A stretch of DNA of 64,000 bases, from assembly GCA_032622095.1 (NCBI GenBank), contig CP136064.1, forward strand, positions 279,085,614 through 279,149,613, given 5' to 3'. The notes under the pieces are model-generated. The model worked only from the letters and a program-made list of their open reading frames with translations. It was not told the origin of the DNA and made no database searches. Within the stretch, counting starts at the first letter, position 1; every line of letters begins with the position of its first letter. A program made the translations under genes and the position numbers. Below, piece by piece: positions 11,196-21,319 of this stretch. This DNA is from Siphonodentalium dalli. Lineage: Eukaryota; Mollusca; Scaphopoda; Gadilida; Siphonodentaliidae.

Positions 11196-12400
11196 AAACT
11201 TTCTACAGCAGATGAGGCCTAAGCAGAATGCGACCCACAGAGGGTGAATTTAGTAATGCTAGGCTTCTAGCCTTATGGGTAATTTTTCAGGATTTAGCAG
11301 GACCCACCCACTAGTGATGCGGACCACCTTGGTCCACTGCCAAGGCGGTCCAGTCCGGTCCGGTCCGGTCCAGGCCATTCCGGTCCGGTACACATGCCTG
11401 GACCGGTCCAAAACGGTCCGGTCCACCTATAATAGGCTATATATTAATGAATTCTCTGTTTTCTCAAAGTTTTTACTCTGTATAGTACAAACTATAAGTT
11501 ACTGAGTTCAGTGCATTGCAATGAGTCCATATATGTTAAAACTGACATTGTTTGCCGATTGTATGCATCATTGTCTGTCTCTGGCGGGATATTCTGGGAA
11601 CGATGCATGATAATAGTATTTCTAGTAATGCGAACAGGTACTAATTAAATGTATTGGACAGATAAAAAGCTAGGGCCAGAATGTGTCATAACCAATCTAA
11701 CATGGCACTCAACTGATCGTATGCATGATTCGTATGAAGTAAAATAGTGGAATGGACCGGAGAGTACCGGACCGGCGGCAAAAAGCGGCCCGGTCCGGTC
11801 CAGTGACACCCAGCGGTCCGGTCCGCATCACTACCACACACCCCCACGTCCAAAAAACACCCACCCCCCTTTTAACACTAAAACAGATATTTGCGGGGGG
11901 AATTCATTGTAAACAGCTGTATATGAATTTTTGTGCATACTATTTGTCATGGATGTTAACATTGACATGTAAATAGTAACGAATCATTTTGGGGTCATTC
12001 GGCCAAAAAAACATGGCTGCCAGCGGCCATCTTGGATGTCAAAATTTGCAACAAAATACAGCACGATAACTGCCTGCAGTCAGTTTAGCAGTTAGAATTA
12101 CATTATTTCTCTTATTATTCTAAGGTGTTTTAAGCCAAACTCATTGCAAAAACAGTCAAAAAACTTGCAGGAATTTTTTTTTTGAGTTGTGGAAAAACAT
12201 TTTTGTTGGTCCCATCGACCACCCACCCACACCAGCAATTTTGTTTCCCCCCCCCCCTGGATTGTCGGAAATATGGCTTGTTGACATTCATCGGAAAGCT
12301 CTCACTTAGCCCGCTATGCGGATAGCGTCACTAAATTCGCCCTCTGGGGACCTCATTCTGCAAATGACAGGCACACTAAACTCAGACTATAGTCCTTATA
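11196..12400. mobile_element. Nested inverted-repeat elements
   Basis: The outer layer is one hairpin of the family seen at 14968-15385 and 19944-20402: left side AGAGGGTGAATTTAGTAATGCTAG (about 11236-11262), right side AGCGTCACTAAATTCGCCCTCTGGGG (about 12324-12355). Inside its loop sits the family seen at 15474-15690, broken in two: TTATGGGTAATTTTTCAGGATTTAG (about 11273-11298) and TCGGAAATATGGCTTGTTG (about 12266-12284). The break is filled by about 960 bp that include the hAT-like element at 11312-11833. Confidence 0.65.
11312..11833. mobile_element. hAT-like non-autonomous element, 522 bp
   Basis: Terminal inverted repeats are TAGTGATGCGGACC (11312-11325) and GGTCCGCATCACTA (11820-11833). 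They are flanked by CCACCCAC and CCACACAC, an 8-bp target duplication with one mismatch. An 8-bp duplication and TAGTG-type ends are typical of the hAT superfamily. Both ends are followed inward by clusters of GGTCC/GGACC pentamers. It has no transposase. Confidence 0.75.
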
Positions 12401-12539
12401 TTTCTTCACATAATGTACATGGGAGTACATAAGAGCCTTTACTAGAACAACTGATATTTTAAAATTAATCAAAACAATTAACTAATTTACAAACTTCTTT
12501 TGAGATTGGGGATCCTTCTTACACAATCAACATTTCAGC

Positions 12540-12830
12540 AGGAGCATCGCTGGGCATGGGTAATATACGCCCGTTAGTTTACTTGTAAAATTATTATTAA
12601 ATCAGGTGAATTATACGTTTTTAAAGGGAATTAACTCATTTAAAAATCATTGGAAAGAACCCATATCATTGGAACTGTATTTTTGGCTGAGAAACACACA
12701 TACCAACTTTGCTTCTGATAAGATAATCCAAACTGGGAGTTATTGGTCGAATCCAAATTGCTCAAGTACTCATCTGGATAACCCGAATGGACGGACGGAC
12801 ACATGGATGCACTTACTAATTATATAAAAG
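12540..12830 (+). mobile_element. Short copy of the 'GCTGGGC..ATATACGCCC' element
   Basis: Same head as 9650-10432 (GCATCGCTGGGCATG..AATATACGCCCG), then an internal module and a CGGACGGACACATGG tail. The 73-codon plus-strand frame here is not a gene. Confidence 0.7.
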
Positions 12831-12839
12831 GTCGCTGAC

Positions 12840-13470
12840 CACAGTATCCCCCGAAACAGTGGCTAACTCCACAGATTGGCAGTGTTATTGAAATCGGTTA
12901 ATATTTATTCGAGTTATTGCGCTTACGACAAAAACTTTAGCGAGAAATCGGATGAAACTGGTTTTCGAACTCGTCCAAGATATTGTGGCAACCAACTCAG
13001 AAACAAAAAAAATATTGACATCGGTTAATATTTGTTCCAGTTGTTGCGCTTACGACAAAACAATGGCGAAAAATTGTCAAACTAAGGGGCATAACTCAGG
13101 TAAAAAAAATCAGACAAAACTGGTTTTCGAACTCGTCTGAGATATAGTGGCAACCAAGTCATAAACAGACAAAAAAAGTATTGGAATCGGTTAATATTTG
13201 TTCGAGTTATTGCGCTTATGACCGGAGAGGACAGATGCACGGACTGACAGACGGGCGGTGCTGATTTCTATAGTCCCCCGAAATTAATTTTCGGGGAACA
13301 AATAGTCCTCTGATTTTTTCGGAAAACAAAAGAGCCGTAAATCATGTAACAATGTAGTAACCCATATTCGACATTGGCTTGTATTTTTAACTGAAAAACA
13401 AACATACCACCTGGAGTTATCAATCTGATACTGAAAATGTTAACGGGCGGAAAGACGGGCGGAATGATTA
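12840..13470. repeat. Cluster of dispersed repeat modules
   Basis: ACTGGTTTTCGAACTCGTC and GGTTAATATTTGTTC(G/C)AGTT recur at an interval of about 160-170 bp, with GGGGCATAACTCAGG between them and a GACAGACGGGCGG end. A second piece (13290-13460) ends GGGCGGAAAGACGGGCGG. Confidence 0.7.
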
Positions 13471-13486
13471 CATAATGCAACTGTTA

Positions 13487-13525
13487 TGCAGTACAGTACA
13501 ACCTTCAGTACAACTGTTATGCAGC
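13487..13525 (-). repeat. Isolated inverted copy of the 17/24-bp minisatellite unit
   Basis: TACAGTACAACCTTCAGTACAAC is the reverse complement of the unit text in the 5.7-9.3 kb array. It is bracketed by AACTGTTATGCAG on both sides, a 13-bp direct repeat. Confidence 0.75.
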
Positions 13526-13603
13526 CATATTAGCCCTTTCTATACTGAATGGATTCTCCCACCCAGTTATAAAAGTGTACATTAGAATGGTCTATTATTC
13601 ATT

Positions 13604-13619
13604 GGGGGGGGGGGGGGGG
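13604..13619 (+). repeat. Poly(G) run, 16 bases
   Basis: Uninterrupted G16 in intron 6. The length is likely unstable and error-prone in sequencing. Confidence 0.9.
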
Positions 13620-13806
13620 TTCAGGTAATAAAATCACTCGACAGACCGAAAAAGATTATATATAAGAGCAGAATGATTCATATGTGGCAAATATTCGGAT
13701 AATAAGTTCAACAAACCTGTGGTCATTTGTTGAACTTATTGTCTGAACATTTCCTAAGGCAACTACTCATCAATGGTTATTTAGTATAGGAAGGGTAAAC
13801 ACTCAC

Positions 13807-13924
13807 GTGACAAAGTGAACATTGCCGATATCATAACTGTACCACAATCCTTCGTATGCCATTGGCCATCTGGAGCCAGGAAATGTGAATCTGTGTCTAT
13901 AAACATTAAACTTGTTGTAGAGTT
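13807..13924 (-). CDS. ACP7: ACP7-like exon 6
   Basis: The acceptor is TTTTTCAG|AACTC and the donor AC|GTGAGT. It encodes the rest of E205 through residue 243 and two bases of codon 244. The protein reads YRHRFTFPG then LWYSYDIGNVHFV, matching the family pattern in which a FxMPG segment is followed by LWYSWDxGxxH. It joins exon 7 in frame to give FVTYNTEYYF. Confidence 0.92.
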
Positions 13925-14714
13925 CTGAAAAATGTACAAATTTGAGAGATACTATAATCAGCTTAAAGGTACATAATCCGGTTCGATTCTGAAACGGAAT
14001 TTCACCAAAAGCCGATTTAGTTAACAAAATTATTTTATTACCAATAAATACTCACATGAATATCAATCGCGATATCATATTTGCCATAAAAGTCCAACAA
14101 TAACGAAATTAGAATTCCCCAACCAGTATTTCCACTTGTAACCAGAAAGGTGCCATATAACATGTCTATTTGCATGGATAAAACATTATTACCGATTCAT
14201 AAATAAGTATAATTCATGTATCTGCACGTCAGCTGTCACAATATATCATTTTCTTGTTGAAGGCGATACTTTTCATCGACTTTCATCCTTCACACAGTCA
14301 AGATTTGCCTCCAGATATGCAAATTTTGCCATTTCTATGTACTTGAAATTTACAAGGGTATGTCCTTTTTACATGGCTTTTACCGTAGTATATCATTGTT
14401 TACCCGACATTATCCCGTTTTACTGGAGTAGAGCCAGGTAAACCATGGTGATTTTACATGGGGCATGAGCGATAACTCTATTTCACAACGGTAAAATACC
14501 ATAGCGAAATACATGGGTGGGAACATTTTATTAGAGCAAAATTACATGGGTGGGTCTACATGTGTGCGTATAATATGTGAAGATTCACTAGATAATTTTT
14601 ACCGGAGTAACACCCTGGTAAAATTACCTGGTTCAAACCACCCTGCTAGAATACCACAGAATACCAGAGTGTTTTTACCATGGTTACCAGATTGTTTTTT
14701 ATAAGGTTACCTAC

Positions 14715-14790
14715 CATGGTTACCAGGCATCCCCATGTATGGCGTATGTGAAGCTAACTTCTCAAGATCTTGGAACCATTTTTCACCTGT
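14715..14790 (-). CDS. ACP7: ACP7-like exon 5: GNH(E) metal motif
   Basis: This is a short exon of 76 nt. The acceptor is TTTCTAAG|ACAG and the donor CATG|GTAGGT. It encodes residues 180-204 plus the first base of E205, ending PYMGMPGNH. Together with exon 6 this makes GNHE, the third metallophosphatase motif (N203 as ligand, H204 as catalytic acid in related enzymes). I found it by searching for the motif that was missing between exons 4 and 6. The phase agrees on both sides. Confidence 0.88.
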
Positions 14791-14967
14791 CTTAGAAAGA
14801 TAACAAAATACCTCAAATTATTAAACTCTTCGTGGCTATATGACCATACTGACTATGGAGGTAAAATGGCATGTAATATGCTACATGTATGCATTGTAGG
14901 CCTATACTAGTATATGTATTGAATCGAGACCTGCAATATTGCAATCGCAGTCATGTATTTCATCTAT

Positions 14968-15385
14968 GCCTGAGTTTAGTGTGCTGCCAGTCATTTACAG
15001 AATGAGGTCCCTGGAGCGGGCTATCATCACTAAATTCACCTTGTGTGGACCTCATTCTGCATGGCATCATCTTCTCTCGATAGTTTCTTCATTCTCAAAT
15101 TTCTATAGAAACTTCTTCACATAGATTCCATTTCTTTTTTTAGTTTAGTTTCTCTATATCCCCAAATTGGTGGACGACACATTGCATAATCAAGGTTCCC
15201 AATGGGTGTATACATCACAATATTCTCCTTTTGAGAACTTTGATCAGAGCTCTGTCTCCCATAACAGATGATGCCATGCAGAACAAGGTCCCAAAAGGGG
15301 TGAATTAGTTATGCCAACCCGCTGTGGGAAAGCATCGATAAATTCCCCCTCTGGGGACCTCATTCTGCAAACTAACGCTTGCACT
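14968..15385. mobile_element. Inverted-repeat element (AATGAGGTCCCC family), copy 1
   Basis: The ends read GCCTGAGTTTAGTGTG..ACAGAATGAGGTCCC and GGGGACCTCATTCTGC. The interior (AGTTTCTTCATTCTCAAATT..AAACTTCTTCACATA..CCCCAAATTGG..GACGACACATTGCATAATC) matches copy 2 at 19944-20402 along its length. Near each end a hairpin forms from TGAATT(T)AGT..ACTAAATTCA. There is no coding capacity, so it is MITE-like. Confidence 0.75.
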
Positions 15386-15473
15386 TAACATGTATTTCAT
15401 CCGCAAAATCGATCGTCTTGAAAACAGTTTATTTCAATGTTTTAGAGATGATGTAGCTCTTCCAGGCATCAAT

Positions 15474-15690
15474 TACAGTAATGCCCTAAATAATTGACCT
15501 GTTAACCACAGCAGAATTATGGGTAACTTTTCAGGATTTAGTCGGATATATGGCTTGTTGCCATTCATCGGAAAGCTCTCCCCGAGAGCTTTCCAATGAA
15601 TGGCAACAAGCCATATTTCCGACTAAATCCTGAAAAGTTACCCATAATTCTGCTGTGGTTAAGAAGTCGATTACTTAGACATCACTGTAC
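15474..15690. mobile_element. Near-perfect palindromic element, 217 bp
   Basis: The two arms, about 100 bp each, mirror each other around GCTCTCCCCGAGAGC at about 15580. The arm contains GAATTATGGGTAACTTTTC and ATGGCTTGTTGCCATTCAT; the ends read TACAGTAATGCCCTAA and TTACTTAGACATCACTGTA. Other copies are broken at 11273-12302 and 23653-24241. Confidence 0.85.
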
Positions 15691-15999
15691 AACAACATAC
15701 TATTTATAAAACCCGATTCAAAGATTACAAATTACTTTTTCTCTGAACAAAACACTGACAAACTGAAGATTGGGTATATTATTTAAAGGCCCACTTATTT
15801 TTAGAACACCGCAGATTACATTATGTAAAATGTATGCCATATTATATACCATTTGAAAGAGGAAGCTCCAAAACATTGTATTATCAACTTATCCGGTGTA
15901 ATAAAAAGTGGACATGTTGTTTTTGTTGAGTTGCCAATGCGTTCTGTCATCGAGATTGAAGTAAAAATCAGTATTATTTTCAATGCAGGGGGAATAACT

Positions 16000-16258
16000 C
16001 TATAATCAAGTTGTTATTCTTACTACTTGATTTTAGAGTTATCCATCTTTATCTGCAAGACCGTCCATTTGACCTCATGCTTCCTCGTGCTTGTGATCCA
16101 TAAACAATTGTCATAATAAACTTCAAAAATTGATATCTGATCACTCTTGAGCTTTGATGGGTAAGTTCCTCCACTCGAATCAAACATTTTTTACCCCCAA
16201 AGCCAAAGAAATAATAATTTAGGAGCGTCTGATCGGATTGAGTACCTTTAAGGACTCT
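16000..16258. mobile_element. Partial 'AAAGGTACTCAATCCGATC' palindromic element
   Basis: The centre (AATCAAGT..ACTTGATTTTAGAGTTATCC) and the right arm, ending GATCGGATTGAGTACCTTTAA, are present; most of the left arm is missing. Full version at 23770-24215. Confidence 0.75.
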
Positions 16259-16278
16259 ATTGTATATATTATATATAG

Positions 16279-16693
16279 CAGATATGGAACAGTAGCATGT
16301 TATTTATACGTCTCCGAGACATGCCGAGCATTGCTCTTTGAACATGTCTGGGACATATGGCACAGTAGCATGTTATATACACACAATAGAGACCTTAAAA
16401 TATGCATATAGTGTCCTAAGTGCGATGTCCTCAATACAGCGGCCATTTGAGCTTACTTTTTTTGGGTCGCTTCGGTGGCTGTGTGGTATAGATGTCGGAC
16501 TTTAAGTCGCAAGGCATGCTTGCCATCATGGGCCATGGTTTGAATCCCACCCAATCCAAAAAAAGTTTGCACTGTCTAAAAATTACACTTGCTTCTAAAA
16601 TAGGCACCTTGTGTCTTGTGCCACACATGTTCAAAGAGCATCGTTCGGTATTTCTTGGAGACGTATATATAACATCCTAATGTGCCATATCTG
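16279..16693. mobile_element. Inverted-repeat element, 415 bp, with SINE inside
   Basis: The left arm CAGATATGG.ACA..ATGTTAT.TATACGTCTCC..GCTCTTTGAACATGT (16279-about 16350) pairs with the right arm ending at 16693, about 75 bp each with roughly 80 percent identity by eye. A tRNA-like SINE head lies between the arms. The overlapping open frames on both strands at 16431-16680 are not genes. Confidence 0.7.
16464..16560 (+). mobile_element. tRNA-derived SINE head
   Basis: There is an A-box-like TGGCTGTGTGG (16476-16486) and a B-box-like GGTTTGAATCC (16537-16547) at a spacing seen in tRNA genes, with GATGTCGGACTT between them. No complete cloverleaf or CCA end is evident, so this is a SINE fragment rather than a tRNA gene. 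Confidence 0.6.
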
Positions 16694-16817
16694 TTATAAA
16701 TGCATATATATTATAAAATTAAAGAAACCACAAGTCCATATGGGTTTTTTTTATAAAGGACACTTTACTGGTACCCATTCTCGTCATTGATTTGTCTGAA
16801 TCACCAGGAACCACGAT

Positions 16818-16940
16818 AACCCCCTAAATTACAATAAACAGGATATGGCTCCCCCTAAATTACAATAAACAGGATATGGCTCCCCCTAAATTAGAATAAA
16901 CAGGATAAGGCTCCCCCTAAATTACAATAAACAGGATATG
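16818..16940 (+). repeat. 31-bp minisatellite, about 4 copies
   Basis: Unit CCCCCTAAATTACAATAAAC followed by AGGATATGGCT. Confidence 0.95.
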
Positions 16941-17189
16941 GGGGAATATAGAAAGATAAGGGACAGATTGCTGGAATATAATCAAAAACATTCTAATCCT
17001 TATAACTAAATTACCCAGCATTTTTGTGAATATTGTTTTAAAACAATTTAAAAAAAAAACCAATATAAAAGATTACAAAATAATTAGTTTATCAGCTGTT
17101 ATTATATTTTATAAGTTAAAAATGAAACTTAAAATTTTAATAAACACAAATCTTAACTAAATAAATACCTAAATTTAATTTATAAATGG

Positions 17190-17365
17190 ACAGCCTATAA
17201 ACACAATAGCTATATTTGTACCTTCTCTAAGCTAAACGAAAGCCTAAACACAATAGCTATATTTGAACCTTCTCTAAGCTAAACGAAAGCCTAAATACAA
17301 TAGCTATATTTGTACCTTCTCTAAGCTATATTTGTACCTTCTCTAAGCTAATTGAAAGCTTATTA
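17190..17365 (+). repeat. 47-bp minisatellite, about 3.5 copies
   Basis: ACAATAGCTATATTTG(T/A)ACC then TTCTCTAAGCTAA recurs every 47 bp; the last unit is truncated. Confidence 0.93.
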
Positions 17366-17569
17366 AAGGGTCACATACAAATCACTTCAGAAAACTACTG
17401 TAAATTTTACATCCAGAAAATAATAACTGTTTTATTGTTTTAATAATATATATGATATAATAAAAATACCTCAGTTACAGGGTTCTCTAAATTTTATTTA
17501 TTACTATTTTTACTTTTGGACTAAAACTTCTCTGACGGCAGACTATCTGTTCATCATTAGCAGAATTTA

Positions 17570-19180
17570 CCACTCCTCAAATGGTGTACCGATGTGTTGA
17601 TAATAATTAAACACTTACCACTCCTCAAATGGTGTACCGGTGCATTGATAATAATGTTTCCATGAGGCTCGCGGAGATCGCCTGATGTTTCACGCCGGAT
17701 GGTGTTCTGTGCGTTGATAATAATTAAACACTTACCACTCCATGAGGCTCGCGGAGATCGCCTGATGTTTCATGCCGGATGGTGTTCTGTGCGTTGATAA
17801 TAATTAAACACTTACCACTCCATGAGGCTCGCGGAGATCGCCCGATGTTTCATGACGGATGGTGTTCTGTGCGTTGATAATAATTAAACACTTACCACTC
17901 CATGAGGCTCGCGGAGATCGCCCGATGTTTCATGACGGATGGTGTTCTGTGCGTTGATAATAATTAAACACTTACCACTCCATGAGGCTCGCGGAGATCG
18001 CCTGATGTTTCATGCCGGATGGTGTTCTGTGCGTTGATAATAATTAAACACTTACCACTCCATGAGGCTCGCGGAGATCGCCCGATGTTTCATGCCGGAT
18101 GGTGTTCTGTGCGTTGATAATAATTAAACACTTACCACTCCATGAGGCTCGCGGAGATCGCCTGATGTTTCATGCCGGATGGTGTTCTGTGCGTTGATAA
18201 TAATTAAACACTTACCACTCCATGAGGCTCGCGGAGATCGCCTGATGTTTCATGCCGGATGGTGTTCTGTGCGTTGATAATAATTAAACACTTACCGCTC
18301 CATGAGGCTCGCGGAGATCGCCCGATGTTTCATGACGGATGGTGTTCTGTGCGTTGATAATAATTAAACACTTACCGCTCCATGAGGCTCGCGGAGATCG
18401 CCCGATGTTTCATGACGGATGGTGTTCTGTGCGTTGATAATAATTAAACACTTACCACTCCATGAGGCTCGCGGAGATCGCCTGATGTTTCATGACGGAT
18501 GGTGTTCTGTGCGTTGATAATAATTAAACACTTACCACTCCATGAGGCTCGCGGAGATCGCCTGATGTTTCATGCCGGATGGTGTTCTGTGCATTGATAA
18601 TAATTAAACACTTACCACTCCATGAGGCTCGCGGAGATCGCCCGATGTTTCATGACGGATGGTGTTCTGTGCGTTGATAATAATTAAACACTTACCACTC
18701 CATGAGGCTCGCGGAGATCGCCTGATGTTTCATGCCGGATGGTGTTCTGTGCGTTGATAATAATTAAACACTTACCACTCCATGAGGCTCGCGGAGATCG
18801 CCTGATGTTTCATGCCGGATGGTGTTCTGTGCGTTGATAATAATTAAACACTTACCACTCCATGAGGCTCGCGGAGATCGCCCGATGTTTCATGACGGAT
18901 GGTGTTCTGTGCGTTGATAATAATTAAACACTTACCACTCCATGAGGCTCGCGGAGATCGCCCGATGTTTCATGACGGATGGTGTTCTGTGCGTTGATAA
19001 TAATTAAACACTTACCACTCCATGAGGCTCGCGGAGATCGCCCGATGTTTCATGACGGATGGTGTTCTGTGCGTTGATAATAATTAAACACTTACCACTC
19101 CATGAGGCTCGCGGAGATGGCCCGATGTTTCATGCCGGATGGTGCACCGATGCGTTGATAATAATTAAACACTTACCACT
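17570..19180 (-). repeat. 80-bp minisatellite carrying the exon-4 splice donor in every unit
   Basis: Read on the minus (transcribed) strand, every unit contains GAGTG|GTAAGTGTTTAATT. There are 20 occurrences of CTTACC(A/G)CTC on the plus strand: one at about 17616, eighteen at exact 80-bp steps from 17731 to 19091, and the last at 19172, which is the real exon-4 donor. Other unit text is GATCTCCGCGAGCCTCATG. Units differ at a few fixed sites (CCC/CCT, GCC/GAC, ACTC/GCTC). Confidence 0.97.
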
Positions 19181-19329
19181 CCTCCTACTTTCCATATATC
19201 ATAAGCGAAATCACCTAAATGCCATATTGCATCAAATTCTGTTTTGTTCACTTCCATGAGTAACGCCGGAAGTGTTGTATGGTCAACGTATCCCCAGTCG
19301 CCATACACAAGATATTTTGCTACCCAATT
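19177..19329 (-). CDS. ACP7: ACP7-like exon 4: metal motifs GDWG and GDFAY
   Basis: The acceptor is TTTTAG|AATTGG and the donor GTG|GTAAGTG. The exon is 153 nt, phase 0 at both ends, residues 129-179. It contains YGDWG (D139) and HLGDFAYD (D168, Y171), the first two metallophosphatase motifs including the tyrosine ligand that gives these enzymes their colour. The donor is the last of 20 near-identical donor-like sites: the adjoining intron consists of an 80-bp minisatellite whose units each carry a copy of the same GTG|GTAAGTGTTTAA junction (see 17570-19180). Confidence 0.95.
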
Positions 19330-19374
19330 CTAAAATGAAATTAATATTTTGAAAATGTAATTTCTATTAAGTTT

Positions 19375-19500
19375 AGTGTGCCTGTCATTTGCAGCATTAG
19401 GTCCCCACATGGTGAATTCACACTCTTGGGCTTGGGACCTCATTATGCATGGCCTCATCTGCTATGGGAGACGTAGACTCAGATCGAAGTTCCCAAATTC
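19375..19500. repeat. Fragment of the AATGAGGTCCCC inverted-repeat family
   Basis: AGTTTAGTGTGCCTGTCATT and GGGACCTCATTATGCATGGC occur close together, consistent with a deleted copy of the element at 19944-20402. Confidence 0.6.
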
Positions 19501-19730
19501 GTTTTTTGGATCATTACTCATGAGATAATTCCCATATCCATCCAAAAAGTGTAGATGTCCTCTATAACATTCACCAGTGAACCCTGAGTCACCACACCAA
19601 ATTTGGTTGAAAACGGTCCAGGAGTCTGGGAGAAAAATCGGAGCAGACAGACCCCACCATTTTATATATACCTACATGTATGAGGACAATGCGAATGTAT
19701 ATTGTAATTTGTCATATTGATTTGTGTTAA

Positions 19731-19862
19731 GTGACCTCCGCGAATATAATTATTAGACCTCCGTGAATATAATTATTAGACCTCCACGAATATAATTATT
19801 AGACCTCCGCGAATATAATTATTAGACCTCCGCGAATATAATTATTAGACCTCTGTGAATTT
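19731..19862 (+). repeat. 23-bp minisatellite, about 6 copies
   Basis: AGACCTCCGCGAATATAATT(ATT) repeated in intron 3. Confidence 0.95.
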
Positions 19863-19943
19863 TGGGATCATCACAATTACCATAGCACACAGCTGGTTGC
19901 TTTCAAAATGACATTTTGAGTGTTTCTATTGGTGCCATTCAAG

Positions 19944-20402
19944 TCTGAGTTTAGAATGCCTGCCATTTTCAGAATGAGGTCCCCAGAGGGTGAATTTAGT
20001 GATGCTATCCAGCACAGTGGGCTAGCATCACTAAACTCAACCTCTGGGGACCTCATTCGGCTTATGCACCATCTTCTCTGGAAAGTTTCTTTTTTATCAA
20101 ATTTCTAAAAAAACTTCTTCACATATATTCTATTTCTTTTGTAGTTTAGTTTTTCTATATCCCCAAATTGGAAGACGAAACATTGCATAATCGAGGTTCC
20201 CAATGGGTGTACATCACAATTCAACTTTTGGGACCTTTGATATGAAATTCTGAGTCTATGTCTCCCATAGCAGATGAGGCCATGCAGAATGAGGTCCCAA
20301 GAGGGTGAATTTAGTAAAGCTAGCCTGCTGTGCCGGATAGCGTCACTATATTCACCCTCTGGGGACCTCATTCTGCAAATAACAGGCACAATAAACTCAG
20401 GC
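19944..20402. mobile_element. Inverted-repeat element (AATGAGGTCCCC family), copy 2
   Basis: Ends CTGAGTTTAGAATGCC and GGCACAATAAACTCAG. Two terminal hairpins: AGAGGGTGAATTTAGTGATG pairs with CATCACTAAACTCAACCTCT near the left, and a similar pair near 20300-20360. The interior matches copy 1 (14968-15385). It sits in intron 3, close to the exon-3 donor. Confidence 0.78.
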
Positions 20403-20518
20403 TTGGTGCCAAATGGAAAATAACAATAAACAAATATATGAAACCAGAGCAAGGAATCTACAAAGACACGTGATAATATGGAGATCGATGGATGTGTTGA
20501 TGTGACATATACACTCAC

Positions 20519-20623
20519 TCCTCGTTCTCTGAGAGTCTTGAAGTTATATATAGAAGACGATGCTGTACCATTCACACCACGACATATGACTGTATAGTAA
20601 TATTTAGTTCCATGTTGAAGATT
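20519..20623 (-). CDS. ACP7: ACP7-like exon 3: end of N-terminal domain
   Basis: The acceptor is TTTCAG|AATC and the donor GGA|GTGAGT. The exon is 105 nt, phase 0 at both ends, residues 94-128. It encodes the GTKYYYTV strand and the linker SSIYNFKTLRERG, which in this family precede the catalytic domain. A 35-codon symmetric exon could be skipped without a frameshift. Confidence 0.9.
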
Positions 20624-20901
20624 CTGAAATAAAAATGTTCAAACAATGGGTTTAGTTTAAACGGACATGTCACATTCGAGCTTCCAGGAGGTAAAAGATA
20701 GGTTGATAAATACATGAAATATTGAATACCGGTTTCATATGCTCTGAAATATACTTGCCATGGCCGCAGCAATTTTCCAGCTGTTTTTAATTTTTCACAT
20801 AGAAGTGAAAAAAACGCTGTTTATTTCTACCAATACAAGTAATATTAATAGATGGTTGGACACCCTTGAATCAAACCGGTCATCATTACTAGTAATATTA
20901 A

Positions 20902-21281
20902 CCCTTTACCCAACAAACCGGCCAAAACCGGCCAAATAAAGCTTCAACAGCCTAAAATATCTTCGGACTGTCTCAATAGAACCATACAAATATGGATATC
21001 ATTGGAACCGGCTCCTTGACCACATTGTGATAGTTACAGTTATGCCCTGTGCCAATGCATTCTCTTATATATGCGAGTCGACCATAGGTCGCCTCGCATA
21101 TATAAGAGAATGCATTGGCCTAAATCCTTTTTTAACACTTTTTCCCATTTTTTCTTACATTCTTTAACAATTTTATAATGTGTTAAGCCAATGCATTCTC
21201 TTATATATGCGAGGCGACCTATGGTCGACTCGCATATATAAGAGAATGCATTGGCACAGGGCCCTTCTGTTGGGTAAAGGG
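20902..21281. mobile_element. piggyBac-type MITE, 380 bp, with palindromic arms
   Basis: Ends CCCTTTACCCAACA and TGTTGGGTAAAGGG, flanked on both sides by TTAA (20898-20901 and 21282-21285), the target site of piggyBac elements. Inside each end lies a perfect-looking palindrome of about 68 bp: GCCAATGCATTCTCTTATAT..GCGAGTCGACC..and its mirror (about 21052-21119 and 21187-21256). No transposase. Confidence 0.85.
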
Positions 21282-21319
21282 TTAATGGATGACAAAATCG
21301 GCAAAGCAGGTTCACTTAC

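Noticed and set aside
16464-16560. Functional tRNA gene
   Set aside because: Box-like motifs are present but no acceptor stem or full cloverleaf can be drawn; better explained as a SINE head.
16741-16830. Minus-strand VVPGDSD segment as the missing GNHE exon
   Set aside because: It lacks the GNH motif and overlaps a 31-bp minisatellite; the true GNH exon with correct phases was found at 14715-14790.
17570-19180. CRISPR-like regular spacing of the 80-bp units
   Set aside because: Whole units are repeated with no unique spacers, in a eukaryotic intron; it is a minisatellite.
20105-20575. 156-codon minus-strand frame
   Set aside because: Only its first part is exon 3; the rest reads through the donor into an inverted-repeat element.
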